From an uncultured Lachnospiraceae bacterium (GTDB lineage: Bacteria; Bacillota; Clostridia; Lachnospirales; Lachnospiraceae), in the NCBI GenBank assembly GCA_934359535.1, contig CAKRLN010000066.1:1-10850 (forward strand): a DNA stretch of 10,850 bases, given 5' to 3'. The notes below the pieces were generated by a model, which made no database searches, was not told the origin of the DNA, and saw nothing but the letters and a program-made list of their open reading frames with translations. Below are positions 1 through 4,992 of the stretch, one piece after another. Each line of letters opens with the position of its first letter. Within the stretch, counting starts at the first letter, position 1. The position numbers were made by a program, and so were the translations under genes.

Positions 1-38
1 CTCCCCAGTGTCTTCTTAATCTTTTTGTCACTTTTCAC
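1..38 (-). CDS. Start of a further gene of the pilus operon (5' end only, leaves the window)
   Basis: Downstream of the pseudopilin gene ending at 90, a GTG codon at 38-36 is preceded by AGGA with a 7-base spacing, and the frame is open to the window edge. It reads MKSDKKIKKTLG, a lysine-rich cytoplasmic-looking start. Twelve codons are too few to recognise a family. Its position directly after four chained pilin genes suggests that it belongs to the same transcript. The start codon choice and even the existence of the gene are inference. Confidence 0.35.
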   Translation of the reverse strand, partial: MKSDKKIKKTLG

Positions 39-89
39 AATGAAATCCTGCTTAACTATGAGTTTCGCAATTGCCTAATAGACAGCCTC

Positions 90-647
90 TCAATAAACGG
101 CCTCAATGATAAGGTCTGTCCCACCACTTTGTCTTCCCGGCTCTAACAGGGATGACTCGCCCCCGACTTTCCAGCCTTTTGCGTGATCTGGAAGCTTCGG
201 CAGTGGAAGAACTTCTCCTGGTAAAAGCTCATACTCCTTATAATCCATGCCATTATCCCGGTATAGGACCGTGATATAGCCGGCTTCATCTGCCTTCTTT
301 TCCATAATTGCAGTCTTTTCTGCTGTAAATGTCCTTTGGGTACCATTGGGATAAGAAAAGGTTTCCGATACCACCACCGACAACAGTCCTTTTTCCATGT
401 CACAGCCTGTAATACTTACTGTAATTTCCGAATCTGAGCTGATCCGCTCACGTATCCGCGACTCCACATCTGCCCCGGCTTCCCAATCACTGCCACCGTA
501 ATGCTTTCTGAGTGTCTGCATACAGGCATCTGAAACACAATTTTCCAGCTCATTTGCTCTTATATTTCCTGCGTAGACAGACAGCTGGATAAGTACCATA
601 TAGATGATCACAATTCCACCAATTGCACCAAGCATAATATTTTTCAT
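90..647 (-). CDS. Tad-type minor pseudopilin with InlB-repeat-like C-terminal domain
   Basis: Predicted 185-aa membrane-anchored surface protein. Residues 5-26 form a single hydrophobic segment (GAIGGIVIIYMVLIQLSVYA), followed by a polar helix (about 28-50, NIRANELENCVSDACMQTL), the layout of TadE/pseudopilin proteins in Clostridia. Residues 74-115 look like beta strands (ITVSITGCD, LLSVVVSETFSYPNG). The last 60 residues have the pattern of the Listeria-Bacteroides/InlB B repeat: a strand (YITVLYRD), LPGEVLPLPKLP, GW, a glycine-rich turn and a final strand DLIIEAVY. Two cysteines (C37, C42) sit just after the membrane helix and a third (C82) lies in the beta region. The start overlaps the stop of the upstream gene as ATGA (644-647), implying translational coupling. 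Pseudopilin assignment comes from layout and context; the C-terminal repeat assignment is pattern recognition only. It probably sits on or at the tip of the pilus, or on the outer membrane face. Confidence 0.7.
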   Translation of the reverse strand: MKNIMLGAIGGIVIIYMVLIQLSVYAGNIRANELENCVSDACMQTLRKHYGGSDWEAGADVESRIRERISSDSEITVSITGCDMEKGLLSVVVSETFSYPNGTQRTFTAEKTAIMEKKADEAGYITVLYRDNGMDYKEYELLPGEVLPLPKLPDHAKGWKVGGESSLLEPGRQSGGTDLIIEAVY

Positions 648-1144
648 CCATCCTCTCCTTCCACTGCCGACTGTACCGGTATGTTCAGAATGCCAGACCT
701 GCTTCTGCCACTGTCATCCTCTGCCTTTACCCAAAGCTCATAAATTCCAGCCGCTGGAAAGCAAAGCTCATCCCCTTCCTCCAATACCGCATCTTCACAT
801 TCTGCGCCTCCAGGATCTCTTATGGAAAGGATCTTAACAGGAACCTCTGTCCCTGTTTCGTCCACTGCCTGACAAAATTCCGTAATCCGGATTCTTTTTC
901 CTGCCACAGCCAGATTTTCTTCCAGAAAATGAAGCTCCGGCTTCCTGGCGCTCTTATATTCTGTATATGCCATGTTCTCATACCCTGTAAGCTGATGCCT
1001 GCCGCCTTCTGTAAGCAGTTGTCCCGCCATCCCACAAATGCCTGTTTTCCCGCCATATGGAAGTCCGGACAAAAGTCCAAGTAATGCAAGCGCTGCCATG
1101 ACTGCAAGCAGTGTATTTCCATATTGTCCCAGTATTTCCTTCAT
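644..1144 (-). CDS. Minor pilin-like protein: Flp-like N-terminal head plus Ig-like domain
   Basis: Predicted 166-aa protein. It begins MKEILGQYGNTLLAVMAALA, the same opening as the three small pilin-like peptides of this operon, and the hydrophobic stretch runs to about residue 28. After a linker (about 30-70) the remainder reads like a bacterial Ig-like/cadherin-like beta sandwich: a strand ending AVDETGTEVPVKIL, an acidic turn, then FPAAGIYELWVKAEDDSG and a last strand ILNIPV (to about 157). This Y-x-V-x-x-x-A-x-D-x-S/D-G pattern is common in extracellular Ig-like repeats. Two cysteines (C37 and one near 92) and a third in the beta domain could form disulfides. The gene overlaps both neighbours by ATGA (1141-1144 and 644-647). 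The likely role is a minor or tip pilin displaying an adhesive domain; the head is seen directly, the role is inferred. Confidence 0.7.
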   Translation of the reverse strand: MKEILGQYGNTLLAVMAALALLGLLSGLPYGGKTGICGMAGQLLTEGGRHQLTGYENMAYTEYKSARKPELHFLEENLAVAGKRIRITEFCQAVDETGTEVPVKILSIRDPGGAECEDAVLEEGDELCFPAAGIYELWVKAEDDSGRSRSGILNIPVQSAVEGEDG

Positions 1145-1293
1145 CTTAACAGTCCTCCACTCCCAATTCCTGCAATCAATACGGCAAGCAGTCCATCCGG
1201 CGAGATAAAAAGTAGTCCATAAATTCCAACCATCACAAGCATGCCTGTGGCTGCAAGAAGCATACCTCCATACTCTTCAAATAAGGTCTTCAT
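1141..1293 (-). CDS. 50-aa Flp-like pilin peptide
   Basis: Short gene encoding 50 residues: MKTLFEEYGGMLLAATGMLV followed by a hydrophobic helix and ISPDGLLAVLIAGIGSGGLLR. It is a pilin-like membrane peptide with the EYG signature at residues 7-9, almost identical at its start to the 37-aa neighbour and to the 63-aa pilin at the front of the operon. Its start overlaps the stop of the preceding gene (ATGA, 1290-1293) and its stop overlaps the start of the following one (ATGA, 1141-1144), which argues strongly that it is translated even though it is below usual length cut-offs. There is no charged leader ending in Gly/Ala before the hydrophobic part. It could be a structural Flp subunit, a minor pilin or an assembly factor. 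Confidence 0.75.
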   Translation of the reverse strand: MKTLFEEYGGMLLAATGMLVMVGIYGLLFISPDGLLAVLIAGIGSGGLLR

Positions 1294-1403
1294 CTGATCC
1301 CTCCCGATACAACTTCTAAAAATTTCTGCAATACCTCAATCAATCCCACTCCGGTTAATGCCAGAATCACTCCGGTTCCATACTCCTCGAACAGCTCCTT
1401 CAT
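1290..1403 (-). CDS. 37-aa Flp-like pilin peptide
   Basis: Very short gene encoding MKELFEEYGTGVILALTGVG plus 17 further residues (LIEVLQKFLEVVSGGIR). The first nine residues match the other pilin-like proteins of the operon (MK-x-[IL]-F-E-x-YG), followed by one amphipathic/hydrophobic helix. A GGAG ribosome-binding site lies 8 bases upstream of the ATG, after a 62-base gap from the TadE-like gene, and the stop overlaps the next start as ATGA (1290-1293). Translational coupling and the conserved head support a real gene despite its size. A 37-aa Flp-like subunit would be unusually small, since Flp pilins are usually about 50-70 residues. The function as a pilin is inferred from similarity to its neighbours. 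Confidence 0.7.
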   Translation of the reverse strand: MKELFEEYGTGVILALTGVGLIEVLQKFLEVVSGGIR

Positions 1404-1465
1404 CCAGACCTCTCCTTCCCTCTTTTCCACTTTTTAAGCAATTGCCTATTTTGATTTCCCGGTGT

Positions 1466-1843
1466 CTACCCTGCATATCCAGTCAGCACATGCGGTGTCC
1501 GGATCTGCAGGAATGCATGCTCATAGGTAAATTGCAGCGCAACCTCTGCCCGCTCGGTACGATTGCAGTCCGCTGGAATCTCTCCTGCCGTTTTGACACG
1601 CTCTACCGTCCCATCCTCTGAATAAAGCGTAACCGTAAGCTCATACCCTTTTTCCTCTGCCTGCCGGAAGCAGTCACGAAGCACTTCATAATAAAAATGA
1701 CTGTCCTCAAGCTCTGATATCATCACAGCATGCATATCCTGTGCTGCTAATACATTGAGATATCCGGATAGAATTCCACCGGACACTGCTGCAAGCAGTA
1801 ACACGACAAATACTCCCATATACGCTTTTATAATCTGGCTCAT
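1466..1843 (-). CDS. TadE-like pseudopilin
   Basis: Predicted 125-aa protein with one N-terminal membrane helix (about 5-26, IKAYMGVFVVLLLAAVSGGI), a polar helical stretch (about 33-66, QDMHAVMISELEDSHFYYEV), then two beta regions (ELTVTLYSEDG and AEVALQFTYEHAFLQI) and a C terminus LTGYAG. This is the architecture of TadE/DUF4320-type pseudopilins found beside cpaF and tadB/C genes in Clostridia; the exact family is not proved here. The ribosome-binding site AGGAGG (plus strand 1848-1853) is embedded in the stop codon of the upstream platform gene (TAGGAGG) with only 4 bases before the ATG, so translation is tightly linked to the preceding gene. Two cysteines (C59, C93) may pair. Likely a minor component that primes pilus assembly in the inner membrane. 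Confidence 0.7.
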   Translation of the reverse strand: MSQIIKAYMGVFVVLLLAAVSGGILSGYLNVLAAQDMHAVMISELEDSHFYYEVLRDCFRQAEEKGYELTVTLYSEDGTVERVKTAGEIPADCNRTERAEVALQFTYEHAFLQIRTPHVLTGYAG

Positions 1844-1851
1844 TCTTCCTC

Positions 1852-3387
1852 CTATCCTGTCTGCATCAATAAAAAGGCAAGCATAAATACCGACAGGTCA
1901 ATTAACATTTTTATGGAAGCCGTAATCACCGGAGCTAAAAATAACAGATAAAGTCCGGCATTGCGGTCTGCATTTTTCTGTTTCTCTGCTTCGCTTAACA
2001 TCTCCTGGCTCCGGTTCACAAGCTCCTCAATCTGCCTTTCCGCGTCTCCACCATGACCCGCCGATATTGCATAGAGCATACTCATCGCTGACTGGATCTC
2101 CGGAATCTCAAATTCCTGTAAAAAACGATGATACGGGGCCGCATCCTCCGGGCTTACGCGAAGTCTCTCTAAAAGCTCCTGAAGCTCGAAACGTAAAACC
2201 CCGGAAACCGTATAAAGAGACTTCTGTAAGGCCATCTGCACATTTTCACTCTGCAATAGAAGCACCAGATCTAAAAGCCAGTTTGGAAATGCCCTTTTTA
2301 TTTCCTCCTTTAACTGTCTTGTAAGAAGTGCCTGACCGATCCGGTGCTGCCCGAACAATACCATTGCGGCTAAAACCGCTGCAGCGGCAGCAAGCTTTTT
2401 CCCATGCCAGATAAATACCAAACAACCAAGCAAAGCAAGGCTGCCAAAAATCATGGAAGGAATCCTTGCCCTGCTTTCATCATAGCTGCGAAAACGGAGC
2501 ATTCTCTGCTCGTTTTCTTCTTCCTCGCAATTCTCATCATATTTCAGCCAGTCTGCTGCAAGATACCGCTGTGCCCGAAGCAGGATCACAAGATCCAGTC
2601 CAAGAACAAACAGGCTTCCAAGCTGTACAACCGGATTTTTTCCTGTTTCCATATTCATAACCGGAATGTACTGCACGATTCCACAGATCACAAGAGATGT
2701 GATCACGGAAAGAACAACCTCCCGGAACATTTTTCTGCGTTCTGCAATAGAAAAACGGATTCGCTTCTCCCACAGCTCCTTATCCTTTAAAAGCAGTCTG
2801 GCAGGCTTTTGGTATTCTCCGCCATAATCCTCCACATGCAGCATAAACATATGTATCGAAACAAGTCTCCGCGTGGGATAGGCATCCTCTATAATCCTTA
2901 ATCCATCACGGAGAATTTGTGAATCATCAAAGGTCTGACGCATATGAAGCAGTGCCTCTTTTACCTTTTCCTTCATCTCTCCATCGGAAAGCGCAAGCTG
3001 CACATCCGAAAGTGCCGCATCGATTTTGCCCTCCTTTAAAAAGGCATACAAAATGGTATCCATATAGATAGAAGCCTCGGACAGCCGCTGCTCCTGCCTT
3101 TTTTGTGCCTGTTGTAATCCAGAAGCAGCGATTGCATACGCAATCAGAAAGAAAAATGCTGCCACTGCAGCATACCGGTTCAGCTGGAGCAGAAGCTGCA
3201 ACAGATAACTGCATCCTGCGGAAAGAACCAGAAGATACATCCGGAAAAATCCATCCCTTGCATCCACCCCATCGCTCTTATCTGCTTTCCGCTCAAGGCT
3301 CCAGGAGCAGGCCGCTTCTCTCCTTAACCTGCGCCACTGCCTGAAGTTTCTCCGGCTTTTTAGTCCAGTCCTCGCCCTATGCCTCAT
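1852..3387 (-). CDS. Fused TadB-TadC-like inner-membrane platform protein (T2SSF family)
   Basis: Predicted 511-aa polytopic protein. In Tad systems two separate proteins of about 300 aa, TadB and TadC, form the membrane platform that couples the ATPase to pilin assembly. Here one chain carries both layouts: an Arg-rich N terminus (1-47), membrane helices at about 48-65 and 71-90, a cytoplasmic helical domain (about 95-220), helices at about 224-242 and 254-271, an acidic cytoplasmic linker, helices at about 311-327 and 331-347, a second helical domain (about 350-470, containing FPNWLLDLVLLLQSENVQMA as a T2SSF-like segment), and terminal hydrophobic segments at about 478-508. The ATG at 3387 is chosen because AGGAGG (3397-3402) lies 9 bases upstream. 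The open frame extends further upstream, but that part runs out of frame through the cpaF coding sequence and is Arg-rich shadow. The start overlaps the end of cpaF by 11 bases. Confidence 0.8.
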   Translation of the reverse strand: MRHRARTGLKSRRNFRQWRRLRREAACSWSLERKADKSDGVDARDGFFRMYLLVLSAGCSYLLQLLLQLNRYAAVAAFFFLIAYAIAASGLQQAQKRQEQRLSEASIYMDTILYAFLKEGKIDAALSDVQLALSDGEMKEKVKEALLHMRQTFDDSQILRDGLRIIEDAYPTRRLVSIHMFMLHVEDYGGEYQKPARLLLKDKELWEKRIRFSIAERRKMFREVVLSVITSLVICGIVQYIPVMNMETGKNPVVQLGSLFVLGLDLVILLRAQRYLAADWLKYDENCEEEENEQRMLRFRSYDESRARIPSMIFGSLALLGCLVFIWHGKKLAAAAAVLAAMVLFGQHRIGQALLTRQLKEEIKRAFPNWLLDLVLLLQSENVQMALQKSLYTVSGVLRFELQELLERLRVSPEDAAPYHRFLQEFEIPEIQSAMSMLYAISAGHGGDAERQIEELVNRSQEMLSEAEKQKNADRNAGLYLLFLAPVITASIKMLIDLSVFMLAFLLMQTG

Positions 3388-4492
3388 CCCTAGTCTCCTC
3401 CTTCTTCCCCTCTTCTTCCTGCTTCCCCTCCTTCTGTTCCAGCAAAAGCTCCTCCAGCTCCCGGCAGATAAACGGGTCCCGAAGCCCCGCTCTCTCAAAC
3501 CGCAAAAGAAGCTCCTCCGGAAGCTTTTTTGTAACAAGCGTACCATCTGAAACAAGCATCACAATCTCGTTATTGCATTTTGTCCTGGTAAAAAAGCATA
3601 CCTGGTCAATATAACGGTAACAGCTGCCATCCTCCCGCCTTTTCTTCCGGATTAAAATTCCAACATCGAGTGCCTGATAAATGTCATTCTCCATACGGTC
3701 TGCATCCACTCTGGTCTCTAGCATATTTAAAATACGGTCTGGCACATTCCTGACATCATCCGTATGCAGTGTTGTCATTCCGCGCACTCCGGTCGACCAG
3801 CTCTCAAGGAGGTATTTTACCTCCTTGGAGCGGGCCTCCGAGAGCATGATCCATTTCGGATTCAGCCTTAAAGAAGACTTCAGTGCCTGCGCATAACCAA
3901 ACGTATCCTCACTGACCTTCATCTCAATGCAGTCCTTTCCCGGATTTGTCTTGTTATAACGCAGCTCCAGGGTATCCTCGATCGTGATCACGCGCTCGTT
4001 CGCCGGAATAAACTGCGAAAAGAATTTGGCACATTCGGTCTTTCCGACCCCCGGTTCCCCACAGAAAACAAAATTCATCTTCGTAAGCACACAGTTAATA
4101 AGCAGCGATAACATATCCTTGCTGCAATAATTCTCACCAAGTGCCTTTTGTGCAGTCAGACGCACAACCGGAGGCGTCTTTCTGATACTTACCGAACGCC
4201 CGCTTCTTGCAACTGATTCATGCATGATCGTAACACGGAGTTCGCTTGTCTCCGCTTCAAGCTCCGGGCTTTTCTTATTGAACTGACGGCTTACCACATT
4301 GGCAATCCGCTGTGTAAACTGCTCTAAAAACTGCGGTGTCAGCTGCTCCTTCACAAAAACCGGACTTACCTTGAACCGTTCATTGTAAATGTTCGTAAGC
4401 CACAGCTCACTGCCATTGAAATCAATATCCGTAATTTCCGAATTGGATACAAATTTCCAAAGCGGACCAAAATATTCTTTCCCTAATTCCAT
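3377..4492 (-). CDS. cpaF: CpaF/TadA-type secretion ATPase of the Tad pilus
   Basis: Predicted 371-aa hexameric cytoplasmic ATPase that powers pilin assembly or secretion. The N-terminal domain (about 1-110) is followed by the RecA-like core: Walker A FCGEPGVGKTE (143-153, K151), Asp box ERVITIEDTLEL (166-177), Walker B WIMLSEARSKE (214-224) and His box GMTTLHTDD (238-246). The order and spacing match the GspE/CpaF superfamily. It differs from textbook CpaF in having GEPGVGKTE for G-T-G-S-G-K-T-T and SEARSKE in place of GEVRG-x-E. The C terminus (about 348-371) is a Lys/Glu-rich tail. The ribosome-binding site AAGGAG sits 8 bases before the ATG, and the gene starts 24 bases after the pilin gene. 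Its end overlaps the platform gene, typical of TadA-TadB-TadC partners. Identity as a CpaF-type ATPase is secure; the substrate, pilin or other, is inferred from the operon. Confidence 0.92.
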   Translation of the reverse strand: MELGKEYFGPLWKFVSNSEITDIDFNGSELWLTNIYNERFKVSPVFVKEQLTPQFLEQFTQRIANVVSRQFNKKSPELEAETSELRVTIMHESVARSGRSVSIRKTPPVVRLTAQKALGENYCSKDMLSLLINCVLTKMNFVFCGEPGVGKTECAKFFSQFIPANERVITIEDTLELRYNKTNPGKDCIEMKVSEDTFGYAQALKSSLRLNPKWIMLSEARSKEVKYLLESWSTGVRGMTTLHTDDVRNVPDRILNMLETRVDADRMENDIYQALDVGILIRKKRREDGSCYRYIDQVCFFTRTKCNNEIVMLVSDGTLVTKKLPEELLLRFERAGLRDPFICRELEELLLEQKEGKQEEEGKKEETRDEA

Positions 4493-4516
4493 CCGACCTG
4501 CTCCTTCACCCGATCT

Positions 4517-4708
4517 TTACGCGACTGTGATAAATACGTCAGATGCCAGCTTTGCCTTCTGGAAGAAAGTCTGGAGAAGGGACTGGAATGCCTTATAAAT
4601 AATTCCGTTCTCTCCGCCACCTGCAAATAATGCAACAACTGCAACAACTGCAACGATTGCTGTTACTGTAATAAGAACCCCGCCATACTGTTCAAAAATT
4701 TCTTTCAT
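4517..4708 (-). CDS. 63-aa Flp-like major pilin candidate
   Basis: First gene of the operon, 63 aa: MKEIFEQYGGVLITVTAIVA, then further hydrophobic residues to about 29, a Gly-rich break (AGGGENG) and an amphipathic helix (about 36-55, IIYKAFQSLLQTFFQKAKLA). A single N-terminal hydrophobic helix of pilin type, small size and location just ahead of cpaF fit a Flp/TadE-type type IVb pilin. The EYG-like motif (QYG at 7-9) precedes the hydrophobic stretch, but there is no leader of normal length ending in Gly or Ala before it. The start is supported by AAAGGA about 10 bases upstream. Being promoter-proximal, it is the best candidate for the abundant subunit. A regulatory or docking role cannot be excluded. 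Confidence 0.75.
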   Translation of the reverse strand: MKEIFEQYGGVLITVTAIVAVVAVVALFAGGGENGIIYKAFQSLLQTFFQKAKLASDVFITVA

Positions 4709-4766
4709 AATCCCATTTCCTTTCTCTTAGGGATCGCGTATTCTGTTGTGCTGTTCTGTTGGAAAA

Positions 4767-4789
4767 TGTGCAAAAAGAATTCTTGCACA
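4767..4789. repeat. Inverted repeat TGTGCAA-N9-TTGCACA in pilus mRNA leader
   Basis: Perfect 7-base arms TGTGCAA (4767-4773) and TTGCACA (4783-4789) around a 9-base spacer that itself contains GAATTC. It lies downstream of the predicted pilus promoter, about 60 bases before the first start codon, so it can act as a DNA operator or as an RNA hairpin. No long U-run follows on the minus strand, so a simple terminator is unlikely. Confidence 0.55.
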
Positions 4790-4792
4790 AAT

Positions 4793-4814
4793 ACACAATG
4801 CCTCTGCACTGTGT
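4793..4814. repeat. Second inverted repeat in pilus mRNA leader
   Basis: Arms ACACAATGC (4793-4801) and GCACTGTGT (4806-4814) pair with 8 of 9 matches across a 4-base loop. In the minus-strand transcript this makes a tight hairpin with loop AGAG close to the predicted transcription start. Together with the neighbouring 4767-4789 repeat it gives two consecutive stem-loops in a leader of about 120 bases. Confidence 0.5.
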
Positions 4815-4836
4815 GTTTCGAAAAAAAGATATTATT

Positions 4837-4865
4837 ACTATACGTCCTTTTATCTCGTTTGTAAA
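4837..4865 (-). promoter_or_regulatory. Sigma-A promoter of the pilus operon
   Basis: On the minus strand TTTACA (plus 4860-4865, 5 of 6 to the -35 consensus) is followed after exactly 17 bases by TATAGT (plus 4837-4842, 5 of 6 to the -10 consensus). Transcription should begin near 4830, giving a leader of about 120 bases before the first pilin gene. The region immediately upstream is a series of A-tracts (plus strand T-tracts) that would act as an UP element. Confidence 0.65.
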
Positions 4866-4920
4866 TACTTTTTTCTATTTTATTTTTATTTTATTTTCAT
4901 TTTTAATTTTGATTTTTCAT
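4866..4920. promoter_or_regulatory. A-tract region between divergent promoters (likely UP element / bent DNA)
   Basis: On the minus strand this is a run of A4-A6 tracts separated by single or double T or G bases, lying directly upstream of the -35 of the pilus promoter and about 10-65 bases upstream of the plus-strand promoter. Such tracts bind the RNA polymerase alpha subunit and curve DNA. It holds no gene. Confidence 0.45.
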
Positions 4921-4930
4921 CAGTTATGAC

Positions 4931-4959
4931 TTTTCATTTTTCTCCCTGTGGCATATAAT
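4931..4959 (+). promoter_or_regulatory. Promoter of the orphan sensor-domain gene
   Basis: A perfect -10 TATAAT (4954-4959) with a weak -35 TTTTCA (4931-4936, 4 of 6) at 17-base spacing. Transcription would start near 4966. This excludes the in-frame GTG at 4948 as a start codon, because it lies upstream of the transcription start. Confidence 0.55.
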
Positions 4960-4978
4960 AAGCTTATCAAACGAAAAC

Positions 4979-4984
4979 GGAGGA
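4979..4984 (+). promoter_or_regulatory. Ribosome-binding site deciding a TTG start
   Basis: GGAGGA placed 8 bases before TTG 4993. It follows the predicted transcription start and therefore selects TTG over the upstream GTG at 4948. Confidence 0.6.
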
Positions 4985-4992
4985 GATACATA

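Noticed and set aside
1105..1803. Repeated word GCAAGCAGT in several pilin genes
   Set aside because: It encodes Leu-Leu-Ala type residues in hydrophobic helices; shared codon use explains it.
2404..2790. Plus-strand open frames opposite the platform gene, including a 128-codon one
   Set aside because: They have no ribosome-binding sites, no recognisable domains and biased composition; they are antisense shadows of a well-supported gene.
3388..3555. Upstream extension of the platform protein frame
   Set aside because: It overlaps the cpaF coding region out of frame, is extremely Arg-rich and lacks a good ribosome-binding site, while the ATG at 3387 has AGGAGG at the right distance.
4948..4992. 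GTG at 4948 as the start of the sensor-domain gene
   Set aside because: It precedes the -10 element and the predicted transcription start and has no ribosome-binding site; the added residues are a short basic stretch, not an HTH.
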